Shown here: positions 11,701 through 21,229 of the stretch, one piece after another
Layout of the letters: each line of letters starts with the position of its first letter
How positions within the stretch are numbered: the first letter of the stretch is position 1
NCBI GenBank assembly: GCA_002205965.3
Contig: NADL03000596.1
Location: 62,001-126,000 of the forward strand
Reading direction: 5' to 3'
DNA length: 64,000 nt
Source: Kappaphycus alvarezii
Taxonomy: Eukaryota; Rhodophyta; Florideophyceae; Gigartinales; Solieriaceae
Notes under the pieces: model-generated
Told to the model about the DNA's origin: nothing
Database searches by the model: none
The model's input: the letters and a program-made list of their open reading frames with translations, nothing else
Program-made: the position numbers and the translations under genes

Positions 11701-11788
11701 TGACCAGGATCATAGACTTTTTTATTACTACGATTTAGAATGGTGCTACTTTCATTGTTTGAAGTTGCTTGCCAGTTTTGTTAATTAA
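8726..11788 (+). pseudogene. DDE-type transposase with C..C/DG and YDFACGL…DRFH…H..CS signature, fragmented
   Basis: Several forward frames chain together. 8726-9160 gives an N-terminal segment. 9136-9405 is a long open frame without an ATG (…AHFVTSFIQITGG, LLLIDEIGRELQSHL). 9677-10309 contains CNSCQVDGRPRVICVDGIQ, a C..C plus Asp-Gly motif as in the first catalytic block of this transposase type. 10451-11160 follows in mixed frames. 11145-11400 reads FNPEEVIENKLSDQLG and HQVQFSLLALVHILYV. 11351-11788 contains IIYDFACGLYASAIN, IVSDRFHSSNHKGCS and TNNETGG, matching the YDFAC…DRFH..NH..CS…NxE arrangement of RNase-H-fold transposases related to KDZ/HMGXB3-like proteins. At least four frame changes are needed; some could be introns. 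It probably mobilises the 1-14 kb element. The exact superfamily is uncertain. Confidence 0.6.
8848..8861. repeat. Palindromic motif copy
   Basis: AGACTGGCCAGTCC; the 12-nt core GACTGGCCAGTC at 8849-8860 is a perfect palindrome. Confidence 0.7.
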
Positions 11789-11961
11789 ACATGTTCTCAT
11801 TTTTAGCTCCACACGTCATAACCTTGTTTGCTCCACATCCATAACATTACTCTGTGTTAATATCTCGGACTTGCCAGACCCGGAATTGACGGCGTTCTGT
11901 TCAAATAGTGATTGATTCTCGCTTCTTGTTCATATTACCTACGTACAGTTCATTCTATAGG

Positions 11962-11975
11962 GGACTGGCCAGTCT
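11962..11975. repeat. Palindromic motif copy
   Basis: GGACTGGCCAGTCT, matching the palindrome at 13 of 14 positions, located in non-coding DNA just after the transposase region. Confidence 0.65.
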
Positions 11976-12105
11976 CAGATAACCTTAGTTGTCCGATGTT
12001 TATATTGTTCATGAGACTACGTTGAAACTCATATCCAGACTCCATCGCAACAGTATACCCTCTATTTCATAGAGATGCGCGAGTTCCAATCAATCCTTTC
12101 ACAGT

Positions 12106-13920
12106 TCAAGGTATCTTTCCATCAAAATTGACCTTCCTGTATTTCTCAAAACATGTTCTTCTGCTAGTAACATTCTGAGAAGGGATAAAATGCTCCGTCA
12201 ATAAGTTGCGGGTCTCCTTCCTTTCTGCTACATGTCCATTGAAAGTCGGATAGAATAGCAGCAAAATACGGATGCTGGTTGATCTGTTTCTCATTGCTTG
12301 GAGGTGGGTCCATATTCGCAAAACAATACTTCTCCACAACAATCGCGCTCACAAGGAGAATTCCCTCAAATTCACCACGAAGATTTCACTCTACTAATGT
12401 GTGTTCGAGGAACCACATGCAAATTTCTCATCACATCGTCAGAACTCTTTCCTTCATAGTGCGTATACATAGTTTCTCTGTTAACCCTTCCGTAAGAACG
12501 ATAATATCAGTATTAAGTACCTCCTCTCCATGACTTTATGTCGAATAGGGTCCACAATACCCTCGCAATGCAGTTTGACACAGAGTGTGTCGAACTCGCG
12601 TAAATACTGACATGACATGGTACTTGCTTACATTCAGAGTGATCCTGTTCATTTCCACCAACATACTGCATCATTCAGGTGCAGTACCCTTCCGAGCTCT
12701 CGATTTCATAATCCCTCTCACATCAAGTTCAAAAATATCGTTTTGATACAACGTCAAAATAAGTGCAAGCTTCACATTTTTCTTGCATGCTGCAGATTTC
12801 TTGATCATCTGAACTTTATCAGTTCCAAGCACCCTGTATCCTTTTCCGTACTTTCAAGAAATTAAATCCGAGGGAATACCACATACTTTTTCAATAAGTT
12901 GATCGGAACGATTCCTTCATATTTGAGCCCGCCAACATGGTGGCGGCCATTCCTCATCTTCTACTTGTACTTCTCAAAAATCTCAGTACAATTTCAGTCG
13001 GAACAGTATTTCTCATGGATTAGTACATTCTGCTTTAAGGTCCTCCTATGCGAAGTCATCCCCGATGCATCAAGCATAAAAGAAAAGCATCTAACACTGA
13101 ATCTCTCCAATTTTCATACGTATCGTCAACAACATCAATTACACTCATTTTCCAGTCTTGTTCACGTGTTTCCGGTGGGGTTCCAAAAAAGGATCAGTAC
13201 CAACAGCAATAGGACCGGCCAGTCTTCGTTTCGTTAATGAAGATGTATTACTTGACAACCCTCCCAACCGGAGCTGTTCCCGTGACGCAGTCGCTGCATA
13301 TCTTCTCTTCATCCTTTTCGGTCCCAGCATAGGTGGGAATGCTGCAGGAGCTATCAACGCTGAGTTCGATTCGGGTCCAGCCATTCGATCACCATTAATT
13401 CGGTGCACACCAGGACTCTTAAGATCAACAGTCTTTCCTGGACTGGCCAGTCCTCGATCAGAAGTCTTTCCCGGACCAGGCAGTCCTAGACTCCCTTCCT
13501 CTATCATGACTGGTGTTTTGAACACCGTCTGAAATATCTGTGTCTTGTGTATCTTCTGTATATCTTTGTGTTTTTGATTACTTCAAACTTGTTCTTTCTG
13601 ATCTTCCAGCTCCACTCGTCTTCTTTTCCTGACGATACCTTTCTAGGCACATGGGGTCATTTCAAGGTAAACACATTCGCTTCGCGGGGTTGTCCACATG
13701 GACATGCCTTGACATATATTGCAACTTCTATGTTTCCTGCTAGAGACTTCGTTTCAATAAATGATTCGAGTGCACAAGCATTGTTAACGATTCCTCTACG
13801 ACGAAACTGGGTACTTCTTCTAACAGATTCTTCACACGAAATATACCTAGCGCATTCCTTCACCACATCCAATGCTGTAATTTCCATCATGAGACAAAGA
13901 TCGAAAACAGGATGAAGTCT
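12106..13920 (-). pseudogene. Unidentified broken gene of the large element
   Basis: A chain of protein-like minus-strand frames. 13890-13660 reads MEITALDVVKECARYIS and ACALESFIETKSLAG. 13525-13145 gives a Gly/Pro/Ser-rich disordered segment (GLPGPGKTSDRGLASPGKTV). 13145-12860 includes MSVIDVVDDTYENWRDSVL and GGLKYEGIVPINLLKKYV. 12860-12660 reads KGYRVLGTDKVQMIKKSA and YQNDIFELDVRGIMKSR. 12620-12540 reads YLREFDTLCVKLHCEGIV. 12352-12164 contains NQHPYFAAILSDFQWTCSR. Frames alternate with indels and stops. I do not recognise the family. Replication (polymerase, primase) or capsid functions are possible for such elements, but no diagnostic motif was seen. Antisense frames in the same interval are less protein-like. 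Confidence 0.35.
13440..13453. repeat. Perfect 14-nt palindrome of the dispersed family
   Basis: GGACTGGCCAGTCC is identical to its own reverse complement. A diverged neighbour copy (GGACCAGGCAGTCC, 13473-13486) lies 33 bp away in a tandem duplication that also repeats the flanking GATC…GTCTTTCC sequence. Confidence 0.8.
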
Positions 13921-14249
13921 CCTGCGAATTGAAGCATAAGGGACACAGATGCGACATTAGAAGGAAGGCTGCGGACAATTCCAGTACGTTTACAAAGAAT
14001 ACCTCTCCTCTTTTTACTCATCCTTACAAGGGTGCTTACAAGCTAGTACTACCTGAACTCTGAACGGATCAACGGAAGGGTGGACGGTGCCTTGAGTTGA
14101 TTCATGTATGATCACTGCCCGTCATTGTTTTACACGTCAAAATTGTCGGGTAAAACAATGCATGTTTCAGAGACAGTTGTCCTTCTAAAAAAAGCTTTGA
14201 TTTCCATCCGTATTTTGACTCACGACTTCGAGACCGGGCCAGTTCCTTA

Positions 14250-14985
14250 CAGCTTTAATACTGAACATTGTAATACTTCACACGCACTTTCCTACCTGCT
14301 TTCTTCGCACACATTACCTAGTTGCTCTCATCAAACAGCTCTCCCAATTTATTGCACTAACATTACCACCTCTAATAGTGAATAGCATAGGGGGGAAAGG
14401 CTTGGGTCGTTTACAATTTGAAAGACATAATGCGTTATATTCCGGAGTGGAGTAGGTAGTCAATAGCACAGAACTGCATGGAATCCCACACAGTGTTCCC
14501 TTACATGCATAGTGCACCTAGAAGTGTAGAATATTAATCAGTATTATAAACTAGGCATAGAGTATTCACACTTTTAACAGTACCATTGTGTAACCGCCAA
14601 AACTGGTGCCGCATTGGCCAGTTCTGGCCAAGAGTGGCATATGCGCCAATTTCATGACAGTGCAGTTGTCATTATGAGAGAACGACATTGTCGCTGTCAT
14701 TCCAGACATTTCCAATGAAATTGCTATTGACAGTTGCATTGGCATTGTGGACATGGAGGTTGTCATTGTCACTCCATTCCACACTGCCATTCCATCCTTC
14801 TTTTTTCACGATTCCAAATTCTGCTCCACTTCGTTCCCAGCAACTTATTCTTCCACTATTATACGCCTTTTCCACTACTTCTTTTCTTTTATTTCTACTT
14901 AATTTTTCTTTTTACTTTTTACCTGATAAATTTGACCGGTAACATTCTCTTTACCACCTTTTTTTACCCCTCGAGTTTAAATGGT
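14250..14985. other. Non-coding, simple ATTGYCATTG-like sequence
   Basis: No supported gene. About 14640-14800 consists of irregular repeats of CATTGTC/ATTGACA-type words followed by pyrimidine-rich DNA. The palindrome family ends just before this interval (last clear copy 14231), so the right boundary of the first element probably lies here. Confidence 0.4.
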
Positions 14986-15180
14986 TCAGGATTGGCGAGA
15001 AGCCGCCAAAACGCGAGGAAACCGGCTGGAGGCCGTCCAAAAGGCACGCCGCATTGGACATCGCTGCCGCTGCGCATGACGCTGTGTTAAGACTTGTTTA
15101 ACGTTTGCGTAGGTCTCCCTTGCCCTCGTAGCGACGTTGCGTGCGACGCCGTTAACAACGCGTGGGCGTCCGGGTGCCAT
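14986..15180 (-). CDS. Short CpG-rich ORF, hypothetical
   Basis: A 64-codon frame starting MAPGRPRVVNGVARNVATR, strikingly richer in CpG than its surroundings. The N terminus is basic and Arg/Ala-rich and the start sits in a good purine context (GAGAATGG). It could be the first exon of a transposon or host gene whose remainder is not visible. I do not recognise it. Confidence 0.25.
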   Translation of the reverse strand: MAPGRPRVVNGVARNVATRARETYANVKQVLTQRHAQRQRCPMRRAFWTASSRFPRVLAASRQS

Positions 15181-16362
15181 TCTCCGAGGGTAGAGATAGG
15201 GACGGGCACCAGCCTACTTCTGGCGAAAAGACGCGATAAAGGTCTGTGTTTAGATCAGTACTGTAGTAAGTAAAAATCTCTAAAAAATAAGAAATGGACG
15301 AGATATACCGTACTCCAGCTTCACCTCAAGACCGCATTTACTCAATGACCTACATACCACCCTGACAATGGATCTGGGTCCGTCTTCCGCAAACGAATGC
15401 TCCCTTTGAGAAGAGAGTTACAAAACTCGAAAGTCGCAACACTGTTTACGGTAAGCTCCAAAATTTTGCATAGTAACTTCAATGTCGCGTGCGTGATTCA
15501 GTGCGTCAAGACCGAGTGAATATTTCTTATCAAGAACCACCAAGGCGGACCTGTGTGCAATGTTATGCACAGATAAGTAATATTTCATTGGAAATTCAAA
15601 CCTCGTTTCAAAATCTAGGGCACCAGATTGATTATTCACGGGTAAATACCTTTCTCTGCGCCGTCACTTCGGATCAAGTTTGATAACCAATATGATGGGC
15701 CATTCCTAGGCCAGGCTGCATGCCCTATTTTATTTTTCTAGTGGCAGGGCTAGCACAGGTATACTGATACTGGCCGTTTTTCCACTATATCCTTTTCGGG
15801 GACAATACGGCGGAGATGGTGCAATAAGCAATAAGCTATCCTTCAAATGAGCAAAGACAATAAAAGAATTCGAAGCCATATCAAGGAAGCCGGTGCTCTC
15901 TGATTTATTTACAACATCTAAAGGGACACATCTAAGGTGTAAAGATATTACTAGTGGGCTGCTGAGCCTTACGTTGCTAAAGACCGGGTGTGAGCGAACT
16001 CACCGAACTCTGTCAAAAAGCTGTATCCTCACAATGATCTGATTATAAAGGTCGAGCTGATTTTCGACGCTCGTTTGATTCGACCCTGCTCATGACCCAA
16101 GCGTCCTAAAGAACTAGCAATACAGTGTGGCGTTATAAAGTCAAAGTGCCGTTTTAACACAACGCTGTTTTTGCATGGCCCTGCAATGACCGATTAAAGC
16201 ATGTTCCGCACCCACAAATTCACGGATAACTCCCTGAGGCAGGGCAACATATGGCCAACGGTGGCATTCCTAGTGACATTCCGCATTGCAATTAACAATT
16301 CGCAATATACCGGACAGTATACTTGTGCTTTTGTCAATAGACTACGGAAAGTGCAACTTGCA
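15181..16362. other. No supported gene
   Basis: Only short overlapping open frames without recognisable motifs. No long repeats seen. Confidence 0.35.
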
Positions 16363-17187
16363 GGGCCACTAAAATTGACTAGCTTTGAGGCCGGAGGCAA
16401 AATTCTGCATGTTGCGGGCTACGACCAATCGCTGAAGCTGCACACGTGGACCAAATGGCATAGCTGAGCTTCTGATAAAGCCGAAATGACACCTTCGCCT
16501 TCGAGCTTCCGATACAGGCCGCGATGGCAGCCGCATACTCGTCGACCACCTTGGATATGGTCTCCGACGGGCATCCCAGGGAATCAAAGGCTAGCGGGAC
16601 AAACTGCCAGCCGAGTTGCGGGCGTCCAGGTGAAGCATGGCCAGGAATGGCAGCGATTTTGGTCGCGAAGTCTCTCAGTTTTTGTCGTTCAGCCGCATTG
16701 GCGGCAGCACGCGCTTCCCGCGCTCACTTGGATAGGAAGCACTGTTGGAAAGGTGAGGAGACTGTGATGTCATAGGTAACCGGGAGAAGGGGAGTAGTGT
16801 TTTCCGGAGAGGTAGTCGGTGGACCAGGATGTCGGCAGGTCGGCGTCAAGTCTGGAAGTAAATTTGGGACTTCATAGTAGACGCCAGCTCCAGCGCTTCG
16901 AACAATTCTTTGCCGAGTACAGTACTGTACAGTATGATACAGAAGTATTGAGGAGCTCTTTTAGTTATAGATGTAGTGCTGAATGCTGTATTGTACAGCA
17001 CTGTACAGTACAGTACAGTACAGTACGCGGCTCGTATCGGAAGCTTTAAGGCGAAGGTATCCCTCTCGGCTTTATCAAAAGCTCAGCTATGCCATTTGGT
17101 CCACGTGTGCAGCTTCAGCGATTGGTCGTAGCTCGCAACATGCAGAATTTTGCCTCCGGCTCCAAAGCTAGTCAATTTTAGTGGCCC
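16363..17187. mobile_element. Non-autonomous inverted-repeat (TIR/foldback) element
   Basis: The left arm 16363-16523 is the reverse complement, with scattered mismatches, of the right arm 17027-17187. Both ends start GGGCCACTAAAATTGACTAG when read inward. The arms are about 160 bp and the interior about 500 bp. The left end reads CAGGGCCAC, reminiscent of hAT-type termini, but no convincing 8-bp target duplication is visible in the flanks. The interior encodes no recognisable transposase, so it is a MITE-like passenger. It ends about 530 bp upstream of the GH6 coding sequence. Confidence 0.75.
16918..17027. repeat. GTACAGTACTGTAC microsatellite tracts
   Basis: Two tracts of alternating GTACAGTAC/TGTAC words (16918-16940 and 16987-17027), themselves self-complementary, lie at the inner edge of the right inverted-repeat arm. 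The same words recur at 17226, 18690, 20598, 27696-27760, 34411 and elsewhere. Confidence 0.7.
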
Positions 17188-17633
17188 TTTACAAATATTG
17201 AAGAAAATTAATGAGCAAAATTAGACAGTACTGTACAGCAGCACAGCACCGAACCAAACCGTGCAGGGCAAAATGAAAAAATTTGGCATTGCTCTGTCCT
17301 CACAAACTCGCTCAAATGTTGTCCTGATGTTCGGCGACTGTGATTGCAGGAATCTGTTTAAACAGCACTTGCGGACGGAAGAGTAGATGCGATCAAGGTA
17401 ATGAGTGTTGGCCATTCTCTGGACACTTAATCCGGGTGCTGACGAACCGAGCACCATCAGTCCAGTTTACTTCCGCTAATTGTTTGAGCCCGGGCCCAAA
17501 TTCATCGCGCTGGAAGTTTGCGTTGTAACCAACGAGACGAATTCCAAACATGATAACACATCAGGACAAATTCAATTGACTAACCAGTGCTCACAGTTAG
17601 GTACTAAGCCCCTGCTTGTCCCATAACTAAACT

Positions 17634-17712
17634 GTAAGTATAGTTCATACCTACAAATACGTACCTTGGTACCGCCAGGGCACTACCTGGTACAAATTTC
17701 TCTCTTCCGCAG
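17634..17712 (+). other. Putative spliceosomal intron before the GH6 coding region
   Basis: The donor GTAAGTATAG at 17634 and the acceptor CTCTTCCGCAG ending at 17712 bracket a 79-nt intron-sized segment immediately upstream of the GH6 reading frame. The upstream exon and signal peptide were not identified. Confidence 0.45.
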
Positions 17713-18708
17713 AGCGACTTCTCGGTGTCTACTAGTATCGCGAATTGTGTCCACGGGGTAATGTTTCGCAGGAACACGCTCCAAATACCTCCAATGGCCT
17801 GTCGGAAAGGCTCTGCACATATCCCCCTTAGCAGTAGATTCATGGATTCAAGAAAACAAGTACGAAAGACCAGAGTTGGCACAGCTATTCAAAAGCACCT
17901 TGCGAACAAACCTGTATTTCAGTGGATTGGAGATTGGACAGTTGACCCGAGAAGCAAAGCCAGGGAGCTCGTTGAACAAGCCAAGGCGAACAAAGCGTTG
18001 TACCAGATTGCTGTGTACAATATACCAAATCGAGATGCCGGGGGGTTCTCTGCCGGTGGCTCTGGCTCGAGAGACGTCTACCTTCGATGGATTGATCAAG
18101 TCGCTGCCGGTATTGGCTCTGCGGGGGGAATTGTTATAATAGAGCCTGACGCCGTTCCTCACGCAGCGGAGTTCAGCAGTCATCAGAAAGAGCAACGACT
18201 GGAACTTGTGAGGGAAGCCACATTTCGACTTCGGAAGAAGTGCAAGGCTGCTCACATTTACATCGACGCAGGTCATCCCGATTGGTTAACCGTTCCGGAT
18301 ATCACTGCATTGCTTCTAGGCCGGAATTCGATATGCAAACGGCATATCTTTGAACGTGTCTAACAGTCAGCGGACAGAAGACTGCTTCAGGTACGGGGAG
18401 GAAAATCGTCCAGAATATTTCTATGGATCACGGAATTGTCATTGACACATCCAGAACGGAGCCGGGCCCCCGCCACCAAAGGTGACGGGTCCTGATGCCT
18501 GGGCGAATCCACCATCAAATCGAATCGGTGCGGCACCACGCTTCGTGTGGAACCACCGAACATCTTTACGTCCCGACTGCACGCACTTGTGTGGGTTAAA
18601 CCGCCTGGAGAAAGCGATGGAGCTCATGCTGGGGCACCCCTGCAGGCGAGTTTTGGCCAGAGGGAGCCGAGCGCCTGCTCAGCGACGTACAGTAGACTGT
18701 ACAGATGA
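17713..18708 (+). pseudogene. Glycoside hydrolase family 6 (cellobiohydrolase/endoglucanase), frameshifted
   Basis: From 17713 the frame reads to 18363. It shows KPVFQWIGDWT, IAVYNIPNRDAGGFSAGGSG, and VIIEPDAVPHAAEF with the catalytic-acid Asp of the GH6 EPDAxP motif, then YIDAGHPDWL. After a shift near 18330 come VSNSQRTEDC, GIVIDTSRTEPGP (the NGxGP-type loop), AWANPPSNRIG (the WCNPPGRxLG equivalent) and LHALVWVKPPGESDG, ending at 18708. Together these are the complete catalytic-core signature in the correct order at about the normal length (~300 aa), split over three frames. GH6 enzymes hydrolyse beta-1,4-glucan and are normally secreted. No CBM or signal peptide is visible; the first exon may precede the intron at 17634. 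The three frames suggest a pseudogene or indel errors. Transfer from a bacterium or fungus is possible but untested. Confidence 0.85.
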
Positions 18709-19123
18709 GTTGCCTAGTACCTCTGTGTCATGAATATCTGTAAAATTACCTCAGTGTTTATTGCGCTGCCTCCCTCCTCTGCAGCCTTGACCTGTACGAT
18801 TGCACGAGAGGCTGGCATCGGCTCTGTATCGAAGGAGCATAATTCGCAAAGAGACTTTCATTGGTCACCTTGACAGTATTTGACTTTTCTGATTTAGAAC
18901 CAACTTGATGTCTGAAGTTCTGAAAGGAGGAGAGTGCCCGATAATATTTCCCGTCGAGGAAATACTTATTCGCACCAGACGCGCTGTGATGTAAAAAAAA
19001 AGTCGCATCGAGAATTCCCTCTCCTCTCAGAATCACTGCAACTTATTAGAAATTGCGTGGTACCGGTGTGATTTCCTGCTCGCTTCGCATAATTACTACT
19101 CTCATTTTAGTATTTGACAACAG

Positions 19124-19759
19124 ATGCCCTCTCAAATAGACCGCGGGAGGAGCCTCTTAACATTCGCTCCCCTGGCTCTTCCCCTGACAATTTTGGGGCT
19201 GTCCCAGGAGCTTAAAAGGGGAAAGGTACTGTCATTCTCGAACGTAACTGCGCCACCTGTCTGGTTTCATCTTCTTCTCTCAATCCAACGACTTGAGAGG
19301 CACTCAGAGGCCAATCCAAGTATTGCGGTACTGGCGCACTCTCAGATTTTTCAGTACACTCTGAACCACAAAAGAATATCCAAAATTGTGTGCTCTTGCC
19401 AAGCAAGAAACTCATCCCCGTCAATACCCACCTCTCAGCATGATGATGATTCCGCTCTTGGCACTGTTGAACAGGCGTGGGGTGGAAATGGAAGTGCATC
19501 TGAAGGTAGATATGAAAATCAAAAGAGGAAAAAAGTCAACGAAACCGCTGCAGCCGACGCTGGGGCATTCCTCGAAAAGGCTACGTCCAAGATATCGCCG
19601 CGTTCGCGCGTACATGCTGCCCACAAGAAATCTTCCCGGAGAAGGCGAAGCCGGGACCTCTCGAAAATGCACCGCGGCAAGAGAAAGAACAATTCGCGGT
19701 TTCCCGCGGATAATTTTTCCTCACATGCTCACTTTGGTGAACGGCAGAAGAAACTCTGA
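19124..19759 (+). CDS. Hypothetical 211-aa ORF with a basic tail
   Basis: An open frame of 211 codons from an ATG in weak context. The N-terminal third is hydrophobic. The C-terminal half is Ser/Arg/Lys-rich (KKSSRRRRSRDLSKMHRGKR), like a nuclear-localised disordered tail. No family is recognised and an overlapping frame (19386-19823) is similarly open, so coding status is uncertain. Confidence 0.25.
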   Translation: MPSQIDRGRSLLTFAPLALPLTILGLSQELKRGKVLSFSNVTAPPVWFHLLLSIQRLERHSEANPSIAVLAHSQIFQYTLNHKRISKIVCSCQARNSSPSIPTSQHDDDSALGTVEQAWGGNGSASEGRYENQKRKKVNETAAADAGAFLEKATSKISPRSRVHAAHKKSSRRRRSRDLSKMHRGKRKNNSRFPADNFSSHAHFGERQKKL

Positions 19760-19784
19760 GAAGAGGGTGCTATACCGAAAAAGT

Positions 19785-20350
19785 TCAGGCTTTTCCCAAC
19801 TGCCCACTGGGCGGCCAATGTAAACAATGCGTCAGTTGTCCAGCGGATTCAGGACACAGAAGGGTTATCACAGATGACGATTCTGTTTGCATCGGTGAAC
19901 AAGTGCCCACTTTCCGCGTAGTGAGCGGCTTGGAGCCGTTGTCGCCAAATTCGTTGGACCCGCGTCCAGTAAGCCCACCAAGAGTAAATTTGTGATCATA
20001 GCGATTACTGCAGACATCATATGCAAAATTCTTGGCCCCTTCCTCCACAATTCTTCTGCCTCATAATGCGCATCAAAATGCTTTTGAACACTAGAAAAGA
20101 CAGCGATGTTCTCAAAGTCCCCTTGTGTAGCACGACTTAAGCCATTCCCAAGCGAACAATCAGCCCACGCACAACGTCTTTGACTTGCCCATACCAAGTA
20201 GCTCGATTTTGAAATACGTTGTCCTCAGAAACTGAATTACTTGTGAAGCAATATTGACATTGCGAAATCCGCGATCCTCATTAGGAAGACTTTCCGCGTA
20301 GCGCATCGAAGCGTCCTGGCACGACTTCAAACTAACCCCTTCTCAATGTG
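19785..20350 (-). pseudogene. Unidentified minus-strand coding remnant
   Basis: Read on the minus strand, RGFRNVNIASQVIQFLRTTY (about 20290-20220) is followed after a shift by SLGNGLSRATQGDFENIAVF and, after another, by KNFAYDVCSNRYDHKFTLGG and SNEFGDNGSKPL. Composition is protein-like over about 180 residues but no family is recognised. It ends against the left LTR of the copia element and might be a gene interrupted by that insertion. Confidence 0.25.
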
Positions 20351-20656
20351 GCCAATGAGCACGGAATCCCGCCGAACAAGTCAATCAGCACGGAGCAACA
20401 GGTAAGATGAAGCGGGCTGCTGCGGTGCGTTGCTCACTGTCAAACACGTAACAATACTGTAAATACAGGTACAAGGACTTGTATCGTCGTGGTACTTCAA
20501 AGATTGGCGGCGCTGTACCAGTGGCAGTGCGAATGTCACGAATCGTTAGCAGAAGCCCTGCAGTAGTATGTACAATATGTATGTAAAATAACTTTACTGC
20601 ATGTACAGTACAGTAGTGTCGGAGATCCAGTGCAGGAGAACCGACTATGTTGCTAA

Positions 20657-21067
20657 TGTTAAATACAGTGTACATATAGTTTATTTATGTACTATTTACA
20701 GTCCTTTAGGATAACTAATTTGCCCTTACTACTATTTCTATCCTACGTAGTCTATATTTTCTCTATCCTATTGTACTGTTAGCGATGCCTGTTAGGACTT
20801 CTATAGTGTAAGGGTCACTAGGACCGTCCGCAGGACTATCCGCTAGGGAATGTAGCTAGTAGTAAGTAGATGTGCTAGAGATAGTCGACGGCATCTACTG
20901 CCTATAAAAGGCCTCACCGCCTTGGGCACTGAAGTAAAAAGAGTAACCACAATTTTATTCTCAACCTACTCAACTGTTCTACACTAGCAAAAACGTGTAC
21001 GTTTTTTTCAGACTCGCCGCTAACGCCGCCGTCTGCTTTTTACTCTAACCCTTGAATTTTCGCGACA
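20657..21067 (+). repeat. 5' LTR of the copia element
   Basis: Begins TGTTAAATACAG and ends TTTTCGCGACA. Matches 26984-27398 along its full length apart from four single-base indels. Confidence 0.95.
20903..20910 (+). promoter_or_regulatory. TATA box in the 5' LTR
   Basis: TATAAAAG inside the LTR, the likely core promoter of the element; the transcript would start some 25-35 nt downstream. The same box occurs in the 3' LTR at 27231-27238. Confidence 0.6.
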
Positions 21068-21229
21068 ATCCGGATTTACCGTTTTTCGGGGAATTTAAGA
21101 AGTAAGTCTATTCGCTATTCGATAGTGAAAATATACCTATTTGTCCTATTTCCGCGTTGTTTCAAGCCACGTGTAAGCCGGTAAATACTGACACATACGT
21201 TTATTTTTGATTCTTTTTGAACACTATCC

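Larger units (their letters stand above)
1186..14246. repeat. Dispersed near-palindromic motif family, consensus GGACYGGCCAGTCC
   Basis: Read directly at: 1186, 1288, 1409, 1483, 2674 (GGACCGGCCATTCC), 2697 (weak), 5823 (GGACCGGCCAGTCT), 6622 (GGACCGGCCAGTTCC), 7143 (variant palindrome), 8139 (reverse orientation), 8848 (AGACTGGCCAGTCC), 9555 (GGACCGACCAGTCC), 10438 (GGACCGGCCAGTAT), 11085 (GGACCGCCCAGTCT), 11962 (GGACTGGCCAGTCT), 13212 (GGACCGGCCAGTCT), 13440 (perfect), 13473 (GGACCAGGCAGTCC) and 14231 (AGACCGGGCCAGTTCC). Sites fall in coding and non-coding DNA and in different reading frames, so the signal is in DNA (or RNA), not a peptide. Only one similar site (28033) was noticed in the remaining 49 kb. 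Confidence 0.85.

Noticed and set aside
13547-13915. 122-aa plus-strand ORF
   Set aside because: The antisense frames in the same interval look more protein-like and join the minus-strand chain ending at 12106.
1-14400. Endogenised giant virus
   Set aside because: Helicase and Ulp1-like protease would fit, but no capsid, polymerase or packaging ATPase was recognised and a transposase-like gene is present; transposon is the more economical reading.
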